Assembly (NCBI GenBank): GCA_014237465.1
Contig: JABZFM010000028.1
Span: 1 to 52,201, forward strand
DNA length: 52,201 nt
DNA from: Desulfobacteraceae bacterium
GTDB taxonomy: Bacteria > Desulfobacterota > Desulfobacteria > Desulfobacterales > Desulfosalsimonadaceae
Reading direction: 5' to 3'
In this document: one piece after another, positions 1 through 7,005 of the stretch
How the letters are laid out: each line of letters begins with the position of its first letter
Numbering within the stretch: the stretch's first letter is position 1
Notes under the pieces: model-generated
Database searches by the model: none
What the model was told of the DNA's origin: nothing
Seen by the model: the letters and a program-made list of their open reading frames with translations, nothing else
Made by a program: the position numbers and the translations under genes

Positions 1-134
1 TCGCGTCCGGGTTTTGCCTAAGGCTTCCTCCAGACCTTGCCTCGCGACAACGCCCTTGCCATCGGCTAACGGTTCCGACCACTTCGGCCCGTAGAGGACT
101 TCCACCTCCAAGATTCACGCCATGCCTGGCGCAC
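1..134 (-). mobile_element. Group II intron, 5' end (partial, runs off left edge)
   Basis: Read on the minus strand from 134, the sequence opens with GTGCGCCAGGCATGGCG, matching the GUGYG 5' boundary of bacterial group II introns. It continues with the domain I pattern seen in these elements (GGAGGTGGAAGTCCTCTAC around 112-94, then further paired segments to position 1). The rest of the ribozyme and its reverse transcriptase lie beyond the left edge. The boundary abuts a terminator hairpin, which is the target habit of class C (IIC) introns. The subclass is inferred from that location and from general resemblance, not from a folded structure. Confidence 0.8.
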
Positions 135-172
135 TAAAAAAAGGCAGGGACGGAATATACCGACCCTGCCTA
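135..172 (-). terminator. Rho-independent terminator of ilvE, target of the intron
   Basis: A GGCAGGG/CCCTGCC stem (143-149 with 164-170) is extended by CGG/CCG inside (151-153 with 160-162) around a 6-nt loop. On the minus strand it is followed by a run of T (141-136), as expected for a terminator of the upstream minus-strand ilvE, which stops at 320. The group II intron begins immediately after the T tract. Confidence 0.8.
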
Positions 173-319
173 AAAAATGGAGAGAACACAAAAAAACACT
201 CGCCTGTTATTTTTTACTTTAACGTGTCAGACAGATTCGTCAAGAATAATCTGCCTGCCTGTAACCCGCCAACCGGAGATGGCAGATCTTCGTTTTTGAT
301 CTGACGAATCCGAAAATGG

Positions 320-1384
320 TTATTCCAGCGGCAAAATCCATCCATCCGAATCTTCCGCAATCCCGTACTGGATGTCGGTTATTGCTTTAAAAAACTTACT
401 GGACCATTTGCCCACTTTACCGTCACCGACCTTCATGACTTTATCCTTGTACATGACTTCCCCTACCGGAGAGATAACGGCCGCCGTGCCGGATCCGAAA
501 ATTTCCTGGAGTTTTTCCGCCTCATGAGCGGCAATCAATTCATCAATACTGATGCGCCGCTCAGTCACCGGGGAATCCCACTTTTCCGCCAGTTGCTTGA
601 CCGTGTCCCGGGTAATTCCGGACAGAATGCTTCCGCTCAGGGCCGGGGTAATGATCTCGTCATCAATAACAAAAAAGATATTCATGGACCCGACCTCTTC
701 AATATATTTTAACTCAACGCCGTCGAGCCACAAGACCTGGGTGTACCCGATACGATGGGCCTCTTCACCGGCATAAAGACTGGCAGCATAGTTACCGGCC
801 GTCTTCACTTCACCCATTCCCCCGCGCACCGCCCGGACATATTTATCCGTTACCCAGATCTTTACCGGATTAAAACCTTCTTTATAGTAGGCCCCTACCG
901 GGGACATGATGATAAAAAACCGATACGTATAGGACGCGCGCACGCCAATGTAAGGATCCATGGCGATAATTGTCGGACGGATATACAATGATGTCCCGGG
1001 TGTTGAGGGGACCCAGCGTTGATCGACTTTCAGCAGTTCCATCATTGCTTTGAGCGCAAACGCCTCATCCAACGGCGGCATGCACAGCTGATGCCCGGAC
1101 CGGTTAAACCGCTTAAAATTCTCCTCCGGCCGGAACACCTGAATATCACCAGACAGAGTCTTAAACGCTTTTAAGCCTTCAAAAATTGACTGGCCATAAT
1201 GCAGCACCATGGTCGACGGTTCCATCACAATCGGCTGATACGGCTCGATTCTCGGATTATGCCATCCGTTCTCCTGATCATAATCCATGTTAAACATGTG
1301 ATCCGTGAAAATGGTCCCGAATGTCAGGTCCGCATCATCCGGCAACGGCTTCAGCGTATCAGCTTTGCGTATTGTCAACTCCAT
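320..1384 (-). CDS. ilvE: Branched-chain amino acid aminotransferase
   Basis: 354 residues, the usual size for the long (bacterial/eukaryotic) branch of class IV PLP aminotransferases. It interconverts valine, leucine and isoleucine with their 2-oxoacids, using glutamate/2-oxoglutarate, in the cytoplasm. The PLP lysine is K194 in GEVKTAGNYA. Also visible are the N-terminal substrate-loop pattern HYGQSIFEGLKAF (about 62-74), the EEVGSMN phosphate-cup stretch and the GSGTAAV segment near the C-terminus. The ATG is preceded on the minus strand by GGAGAGAG. It is divergent from porCDAB and ends at a terminator into which a group II intron has inserted. The neighbouring 2-oxoacid:ferredoxin oxidoreductase could use the oxoacids it makes, but that link is an inference. 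Confidence 0.93.
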   Translation of the reverse strand: MELTIRKADTLKPLPDDADLTFGTIFTDHMFNMDYDQENGWHNPRIEPYQPIVMEPSTMVLHYGQSIFEGLKAFKTLSGDIQVFRPEENFKRFNRSGHQLCMPPLDEAFALKAMMELLKVDQRWVPSTPGTSLYIRPTIIAMDPYIGVRASYTYRFFIIMSPVGAYYKEGFNPVKIWVTDKYVRAVRGGMGEVKTAGNYAASLYAGEEAHRIGYTQVLWLDGVELKYIEEVGSMNIFFVIDDEIITPALSGSILSGITRDTVKQLAEKWDSPVTERRISIDELIAAHEAEKLQEIFGSGTAAVISPVGEVMYKDKVMKVGDGKVGKWSSKFFKAITDIQYGIAEDSDGWILPLE

Positions 1385-2056
1385 AGCTCTCTCCGTAAAT
1401 TGTTTTTTTATATACCATAACGATATGTTAAAAAATTAACCACAGATAAAATCACAAACCATATCAAAAATCAAGGCGTACAAATTCATTTGTTAATGTC
1501 ACCCTTTGTAAAGCAAAAATTTTTCCCACAATTTTTTTTTTAATCATTTTATTGTATATGATCAAGAAAAATTAACCTTAACGTTAATTTTATGCAGTGT
1601 AATTGGAAAGTTCCATCCTTCCATCAATTTACGTCTCAATTTCCCCGCCGGAACCCCTTGATTTAATCCGTCAAAAAGGTTGACAAACCTGTTATTATCA
1701 ATAATGTTCTGTTAAACGTATCAAGGCTACCATACTGCAATAACAGCATATAATTGAATCCGGATACGCTACGGGCATTGGTGTATGAATCGTTTTTTTC
1801 GTTATCGGCATATCTTGACGATTTCCGAATCATGATTGATGGCTTCTTAAAAAGTCCAAATTCTGTGTTGCGCTGCATTCTTCGTCGCTGCGGAGTAGGC
1901 AAGCTACTGCTGGAACATCACGCCACAGGCGTGACTCATTCCTCAGAATTTGCGCGCCTTGCCATTTTTATAAGAATGGTGGAGCTTTTTTCTTTGCCAT
2001 CCAAATATGACTCTTTATAGGATCATAATAATTAAATTAAAAAAAGTGAAAATATC
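1385..2056. other. Intergenic region between ilvE and porC
   Basis: This 672-base divergent spacer should carry both promoters. 1385-1836 is AT-rich and I see no gene or strong hairpin in it; a TTAACGTTAA palindrome lies near 1577. 1837-2027 is a copy of the dispersed repeat described separately. The porC start has only a weak upstream purine stretch. Confidence 0.5.
1837..2027 (+). repeat. Dispersed palindromic repeat, copy A (full, diverged)
   Basis: It begins TGATGGCTTCTTAAAAAGTC and ends GACTCTTTATAGGATCA, roughly the inverted complement of its start. It shares the inner blocks TTGCGC, ATTTGCGCGCCTTG and CTTTGCCATC with copies at 2622 and 24457. It lies directly upstream of porC. Confidence 0.75.
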
Positions 2057-2617
2057 ATGAATAAAGACATTATTGAAATAAGATGGCATGGCCGTGGCGG
2101 GCAGGGCGCGATTACTGCGGCAAAAATTGTGGCAAATGCGGCATTTGTCTCCGGATACGGCGGCGTTGTGATGGCCCCCACTTTCGGCACGGAGAGAAGG
2201 GGCGCGCCGGTTTTAACATCGCTGAAAATCTCAAAGCAAAAAATCTATGACCTGTCCCCGATCACGGAACCGGATATGGTGGTTGTTCTGGATCACCTGA
2301 TTGTGAAAGAAGTTGATGTGGCAAGCGGTTTAAAGCCCGGCGGACTGATCGTTATCAATTCACCCAAACACCCGGATGACTATAATTTTGAAGGCATGAA
2401 AGTTGCGACCGCTGACATCACAAGTATTGCAAGTGAATCAGGACTCCCCCCCGGTGTCGTAAATACCGGCATCATCGGCGCATTTGCAAAAGCCAGTGAT
2501 TTGATCGACATCGATACACTTGCCCGGGCCATTGAAAATGAATTTAAAGGGAAACACCCTCAAAGAAATGCCGAGGCAGCCAGGATTACCTTTGATAATA
2601 CGATTGTTGGAGGCTAA
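2057..2617 (+). CDS. porC: Pyruvate/2-oxoacid:ferredoxin oxidoreductase, gamma subunit
   Basis: 186 residues, the normal length for the separate gamma subunit of four-subunit POR/VOR/KOR enzymes. The N-terminus shows the family pattern RWHGRGGQGAITAAK (about residues 9-23), followed by GTERRGAPV around 55-63. The complex oxidatively decarboxylates a 2-oxoacid to an acyl-CoA and reduces ferredoxin, or runs in reverse in autotrophs. It is first in a gamma-delta-alpha-beta operon. A dispersed repeat separates it from the delta gene. The beta subunit looks most like pyruvate-type enzymes, but a ketoisovalerate enzyme is possible next to ilvE. The start ATG lacks a strong Shine-Dalgarno. Confidence 0.9.
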   Translation: MNKDIIEIRWHGRGGQGAITAAKIVANAAFVSGYGGVVMAPTFGTERRGAPVLTSLKISKQKIYDLSPITEPDMVVVLDHLIVKEVDVASGLKPGGLIVINSPKHPDDYNFEGMKVATADITSIASESGLPPGVVNTGIIGAFAKASDLIDIDTLARAIENEFKGKHPQRNAEAARITFDNTIVGG

Positions 2618-2621
2618 TAAA

Positions 2622-2772
2622 TGATGGCTTCGTAAAAAGTCCAACTTCTGCGTTGCGCGGCATCCTTCGTTTCTTCATAGTACGAAAAGTACGAATCATC
2701 ACTCAGGATTTGCGCGCCTTGAATTTGGAACTTTTTTCTTTGCCATGAAATCTGATTTTTACGGGAGTATTA
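2622..2772 (+). repeat. Dispersed palindromic repeat, copy B, inside the por operon
   Basis: Starts TGATGGCTTCGTAAAAAGTC just after two stop codons of porC and ends with CTGATTTTTACGGGAGTA. It contains the central palindrome GTACGAAAAGTACG and the ATTTGCGCGCCTTG block. Its right end contributes GGGAG (2763-2767), the probable ribosome binding site of porD at 2777. Confidence 0.85.
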
Positions 2773-2776
2773 ATAT

Positions 2777-3082
2777 ATGAAAAGAGAAAAATTCGGTTGC
2801 TATAAATCCCACAGTGAACCCGGACCGGGAGATGGCGGCAGGACCGGTTCATGGCGGGTCAAGCGACCGGTGATTGATTTGGATAAATGTATACCGGTAA
2901 AAACAAACAAACCGGCCTGTTTTACCTGCTGGCTTTTCTGTCCGGATAGCGTCATTACACGAACCATACCGCCGATCATTGATTATGAATATTGCAAGGG
3001 TTGTGAAATATGCGCTGAAGAATGTCCTGTGGGGGCAATAACAATGGTTGATGAGACCGTCTTCATTAAAGAGGAGAAATAG
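2777..3082 (+). CDS. porD: 2-oxoacid:ferredoxin oxidoreductase, delta (2[4Fe-4S]) subunit
   Basis: 101 residues, matching the bacterial-type ferredoxin subunit that relays electrons from the TPP site to external ferredoxin. The second cluster motif is canonical (CKGCEICAEECP, about 74-85). The first is stretched: a cysteine in KCIPVKTNKPACFTC is separated from the next by nine residues instead of two, giving C-x9-C-x2-C-x3-CP. The N-terminal 30 residues are Gly/basic-rich, as is usual for this subunit. The gene follows the dispersed repeat, which supplies its RBS, and is spaced 4 bases from porA. Confidence 0.88.
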   Translation: MKREKFGCYKSHSEPGPGDGGRTGSWRVKRPVIDLDKCIPVKTNKPACFTCWLFCPDSVITRTIPPIIDYEYCKGCEICAEECPVGAITMVDETVFIKEEK

Positions 3083-3086
3083 TCGT

Positions 3087-4280
3087 ATGCATATTATTGA
3101 ATCCGGCAATGTTGCTGCTGCAAACGGCGTAAAGCTGGCAAAAGTTCAGGTAATTGCCGCATATCCCATTACGCCGCAGACCCCGCTGACGGAAAAACTA
3201 TCCGAATTTGTTGATGCCGGCGAAATGGATGCGCAGTATATCCCTGTTGAAAGTGAACACAGCGCGCTTTCCGTATGTATTGCGGCCTCCAGTACAGGTT
3301 CCAGGGTGTTTACGGCAACAAGTGCCAACGGCTTATTATATATGAATGAACAGCTCCACTGGGCGGCCGGAGCAAGATTACCTATCGTCATGTGCGTGGT
3401 TAATCGCGGCATCGGCGCTCCCTGGACCGTATGGAATGATCACCAGGATGCCGTTTCCCAGCGGGATACCGGATGGATCCAGATATACTGCTGTGATCAT
3501 CAACAGATTATTGATACCGTGCTCAAGGCGTTTTACCTGGCGGAAACCGTCAATGTCCCGGTTATGGTATGCTATGACGGATATATTCTGTCCCATACCT
3601 ACATGCCGTTTGAAATACCGGCCCAGGCGGATGTTGATAAGTTCCTTCCCCCGTTTAAACCGGATTATGCATTAAATCCCGGACAGCCGGCCAACCTGAA
3701 TACCGTCACACTGCCGGACATCCGGCCGGATGTACGCGGCAACATGGCACCCGGCTATATGGAAATCCGGCATAATCTGCATACGGATATGAGAGATGCC
3801 ATTGCGGTTGTGGCGGACATTGACAAAAAGTTTGCGGAAGTATTCGGACGCAACGGCAATCCCTATATTGAAGAATACAAGTGTGATGATGCCGAATTTG
3901 TTGCTATCTGCATGGGGTCCCTTTCCTACCACCTCCGGGATGTAGTGGATATTTTAAGGAAAGAAGGCATCCCGGTGGGCGTTATGGGCCTCCGGCTTTA
4001 CCGACCATTCCCGGACCAGGCGGTCAGGGACGCACTGTCGGCCCGAAAAGGCATTATTGTTTTTGAAAAAGCGCTCAGTTACGGAAACCAGGGCGCGCTG
4101 TACGCGGATATCAAGTCCGCCCTTTACTGCGCGGAAAATAAACCGGCAGTGCATAATTACATCCTGGGTCTTGGCGGCAGGGAGATTAAAACCGATCACC
4201 TGGTTGAGTGTTTGCGAAATTCCTGCAAACAGCCGAAGACCATTGGTGATACGCCACAGTGGATTGGACTGAAACTTTAG
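3087..4280 (+). CDS. porA: Pyruvate/2-oxoacid:ferredoxin oxidoreductase, alpha subunit
   Basis: 397 residues from the ATG at 3087, which has GAGGAG 10 bases upstream; a longer in-frame extension to 3048 overlaps porD and is unlikely. The protein contains the alpha-subunit hallmarks AYPITPQTPLTE (about 25-36), YIPVESEHSA, and DHQDAVSQRDTGW, the region contacting substrate and TPP pyrophosphate. The C-terminal third carries the transketolase-C-like domain (GLRLYRPFP). With PorB it forms the catalytic core. Its end lies 17 bases before the porB start. Confidence 0.92.
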   Translation: MHIIESGNVAAANGVKLAKVQVIAAYPITPQTPLTEKLSEFVDAGEMDAQYIPVESEHSALSVCIAASSTGSRVFTATSANGLLYMNEQLHWAAGARLPIVMCVVNRGIGAPWTVWNDHQDAVSQRDTGWIQIYCCDHQQIIDTVLKAFYLAETVNVPVMVCYDGYILSHTYMPFEIPAQADVDKFLPPFKPDYALNPGQPANLNTVTLPDIRPDVRGNMAPGYMEIRHNLHTDMRDAIAVVADIDKKFAEVFGRNGNPYIEEYKCDDAEFVAICMGSLSYHLRDVVDILRKEGIPVGVMGLRLYRPFPDQAVRDALSARKGIIVFEKALSYGNQGALYADIKSALYCAENKPAVHNYILGLGGREIKTDHLVECLRNSCKQPKTIGDTPQWIGLKL

Positions 4281-4297
4281 ATATTACGAGAAAAATA

Positions 4298-5191
4298 ATG
4301 ACTGAAAAAACAACCATACTGAATCTTCCAGAAGATGAACTGGTTCACCCGGGGAACAGGGCCTGTGCTGGATGCGGACTCAGCATAATCTACCGGATCG
4401 GGCTCAAAGCGCTGGGAAGAGACACCATTCTTGTTGTGCCCCCAAGCTGCCTGACTGTTCTGCAGGGCCTATACCCCATTGCAGCCACCCAGCTGCCGTG
4501 CTTAAATGTCACGTTTGCCTCAACAGCAGCAGCAGCCACCGGAGTACTGGGCGCACTGCGGGCACAGAAAAATGAATCCACCATTGTCGCGGCATGGGCA
4601 GGAGACGGCGGGACCAGCGATATCGGCATCCAGGCCTTATCCGGCGCCTGTGAACGCGGTGAAGACTTTATTTTTATCTGCTATGACAATGAAGCTTACA
4701 TGAATACCGGTGTACAGCGGTCCGGCACAACCCCGCAGGGAGTGATCACCACCACCACCCCGTTTTCCGGAAAGGCACAGAAGAAAAAAGATGTGCCGTC
4801 AATTATTGCCGCCCATGGCATTGACTATGTGGCCACGGCTTCCGCATCCTATCCTCTGGACCTTTACGATAAAATCGTAAAAGCCAAAGCCATCAAAGGT
4901 CCCAAATACATTCATGTGCATACCCCGTGCCCGGCCGGATGGGGATTTAATCCAAGATATACGGTAAAACTCGGCAAACTGGCCGTGGAGACCGGACTGT
5001 TTGATTTGTATGAAATTGAAAACAGCGAATTTTCGCTGACCGGTGCTTCGGAAAAACTGATCGGGAAAAAACGGAAAACGGTTGATGAATACTTTAAAAC
5101 ACAGTCCCGGTTCAGGGCATTGTCCAAAGAACAGATAGAAAATATCCAGAACGAAATCGATGCCAAGTGGGCGGAGTATAATAAAAAATAA
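4298..5191 (+). CDS. porB: Pyruvate/2-oxoacid:ferredoxin oxidoreductase, beta (TPP) subunit
   Basis: 297 residues from the ATG at 4298; an in-frame start at 4259 inside porA is less likely. It binds thiamine pyrophosphate and one [4Fe-4S] cluster. The sequence shows ACAGCG (two cluster cysteines), PPSCL, the TPP motif GDGGTSDIG followed by CYDNEAYMNTG, and the distal cluster cysteine in HTPCPAGWGF. The pattern TGVQRSGTTPQG is typical of pyruvate-type beta subunits. It is the last gene of the operon and a strong terminator follows at 5271. Confidence 0.93.
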   Translation: MTEKTTILNLPEDELVHPGNRACAGCGLSIIYRIGLKALGRDTILVVPPSCLTVLQGLYPIAATQLPCLNVTFASTAAAATGVLGALRAQKNESTIVAAWAGDGGTSDIGIQALSGACERGEDFIFICYDNEAYMNTGVQRSGTTPQGVITTTTPFSGKAQKKKDVPSIIAAHGIDYVATASASYPLDLYDKIVKAKAIKGPKYIHVHTPCPAGWGFNPRYTVKLGKLAVETGLFDLYEIENSEFSLTGASEKLIGKKRKTVDEYFKTQSRFRALSKEQIENIQNEIDAKWAEYNKK

Positions 5192-5805
5192 TAAAAAGTG
5201 ACTAAAGTTTAAAGTGAGCTAAAGTGGCTGAATCACTTTGGTTCTGTCATCTTTCCTAAATTCAACAAAAAATCCGGACCGCTGGTCCGGATTTTTTTGT
5301 TTGAAATTCTGTGCTTAACAGCGTTCTGGTTCTTGAAGGGCGACAAGTAGCGTCACCTACCATGTCATTTAATATTAGCGAATCCTTATTCATGAGTCAT
5401 GGACACTCAGATGCAACAATACAGTAGAAGACAGTCCTATCCTTAAACCGTAACAAAAAGATATCCTTGACAAATCCGATTGTTACATCTTAAACTACAT
5501 GCAATCTACCCAAGCAGGGACAGGATAAATTCATTTCTTCAGCTTTTTATCCTCTAATTTGCATCTCATTCAACCTGTCATTCCGCTTGGGTTTTATTTT
5601 ATTCACATTTTTTTTATACCGGGCAAGGGAATTGTTTTAAATCTTAAGTCGTAATTTTTTCAAAGTATTAAATAAAAAGACTATTTACCCATGCGTTTTT
5701 TTGAGAATTTAAGAATCAGTTTTTCAAAGATATTTTAACGTTATAAAAGAAGGAGAGCTTATCAATAATCAAAAAAAGCCCACATTAAAGCAATTTTACA
5801 ATCTT
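5192..5805. other. Intergenic region after porB
   Basis: The first 50 bases carry three spaced copies of AAAGTG and a small AAAGTG/CACTTT hairpin (5221-5240). The por terminator follows at 5271-5300. At about 5311-5335 a piece resembling one end of the palindromic element at 10637 (TTAACAGCGTTCTG) is present. From 5340 to 5740 I see no gene. 5750-5805 is discussed with the next gene. Confidence 0.5.
5271..5300 (+). terminator. Rho-independent terminator of porCDAB
   Basis: Perfect 10-bp stem AATCCGGACC/GGTCCGGATT (5271-5280 with 5284-5293) with a 3-base loop, followed by a T run (5294-5298). It is preceded by an A run, so it may work on both strands. Confidence 0.92.
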
Positions 5806-6975
5806 ATGGACCGATCAAGAGGCATTCGGTTTAAAGTTGTTGAAAATATTATCATGAACCGTCAAATTTCGCCTGACTGGATAAAATCCCTGAAAGACTT
5901 CCTTGCATCACTTGACGGTATCGGTTCTGAAAACAAAAAAAAAATCCTCTACCTCGACGATTCTATGGGGAATATTTCAAAAAAGATTGAAGTGGACCTG
6001 GCTTATGAGATCACAGAACTGGAAAAGGACATCTTTTACCTTGAAAATGGTGAACAAGCATTCATTGACTATCTTTCCAGTCTTCATGCCGGGTTCCAAA
6101 AGCATGTGGACAACGGTTTGAATAAACTTGCCGGTCTAAGATTCAATTGTTTTATTACTGACCGGGACGGAACAATAAACAATTACTGCGGCAGATATCG
6201 ATCTTCGGTTCAGTCAATTTACAATGCCGTTTTTCTTACCAGATTCGCAAAAAAAAGAGCGAAAAATCCGATTATAATAACCTCCGCCCCTCTGAAAGAT
6301 CCGGGTATCGTTGATGTCAGTGTTAATCCTGAAAAGACTATTATTTATGCGGCTTCAAAAGGCAGAGAATTTATCGACCTTTCCGGAAACCGGAGAACCT
6401 ATCCCATAGACAATAAAAAGCAGGAGCTTATTGACGGGCTTAACCAAAAGCTCAGCGCTCTTCTGCAAAAACCGTCTTTTGAGCAGTTCACCCTGATCGG
6501 TTCCGGGCTGCAGTTTAAGTTTGGCCAGACAACTATAGCACGCCAGGATATCAGCAGATCTGTTTCTGAAGATGAATCAGAGGCATTGCTTAAAAGGATT
6601 AAAAGTCTGGTGTCAGATATTGATCCGGAAAACAGAAATTTCAGAATTGAGGATACCGGCCTTGATATTGAAATAATTCTCACAATCCAAGACTCGGAAT
6701 CCGGGCCCAAGGATTTTGACAAAGCGGATTCGGTAAAATTTCTTAATTCAGAATTAGGGCTTAATATGTCAGAAGGGCCGCATCTTATCTGCGGGGATAC
6801 ATCATCAGATATACCAATGATAGAAGCCTCTTTAAACAAAACTAACGACACATGGTCCATTTTTGTTACAGGGGATAAAGAACTTGCCGGCAGGGTCACG
6901 GCGGTATGCCCGAACGCTGTTATCGTACCTGAACCCGACATGTTGGTTACAATTTTAAATTTGTTATCCGTATAA
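5806..6975 (+). CDS. HAD-superfamily phosphatase, trehalose-6-phosphate-phosphatase-like
   Basis: 389 residues from the ATG. The HAD nucleophile motif is DRDGT (D119, D121), motif II is the IIITSAP stretch, and the acidic motif IV is GDTSSD near the C-terminus. The layout with a cap between motifs II and III is that of the Cof/trehalose-6-phosphate phosphatase group. It sits 30 bases upstream of the phosphoglucomutase/GH65 fusion and is probably cotranscribed, which suggests a sugar-phosphate substrate. The start is uncertain. The reading frame stays open upstream with protein-like codons to about 5761, and the only good Shine-Dalgarno (AAGGAG, 5750-5755) lies 5 bases before an ATC codon at 5761, 45 bases before the first ATG. 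The substrate is not shown by sequence. Confidence 0.75.
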   Translation: MDRSRGIRFKVVENIIMNRQISPDWIKSLKDFLASLDGIGSENKKKILYLDDSMGNISKKIEVDLAYEITELEKDIFYLENGEQAFIDYLSSLHAGFQKHVDNGLNKLAGLRFNCFITDRDGTINNYCGRYRSSVQSIYNAVFLTRFAKKRAKNPIIITSAPLKDPGIVDVSVNPEKTIIYAASKGREFIDLSGNRRTYPIDNKKQELIDGLNQKLSALLQKPSFEQFTLIGSGLQFKFGQTTIARQDISRSVSEDESEALLKRIKSLVSDIDPENRNFRIEDTGLDIEIILTIQDSESGPKDFDKADSVKFLNSELGLNMSEGPHLICGDTSSDIPMIEASLNKTNDTWSIFVTGDKELAGRVTAVCPNAVIVPEPDMLVTILNLLSV

Positions 6976-7005
6976 TCTTTTTACCGTTGGACAAAGGAGA
7001 AAGAC

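Noticed and set aside
122-304. Plus-strand open frame of 60 codons at the left edge
   Set aside because: It starts inside the intron 5' end and crosses the terminator hairpin; composition is unlike a gene and there is no RBS.
6399-6941. 180-codon open frame antisense to the HAD phosphatase
   Set aside because: Ser-rich mirror of the real gene with no RBS; the sense strand carries clear HAD motifs.
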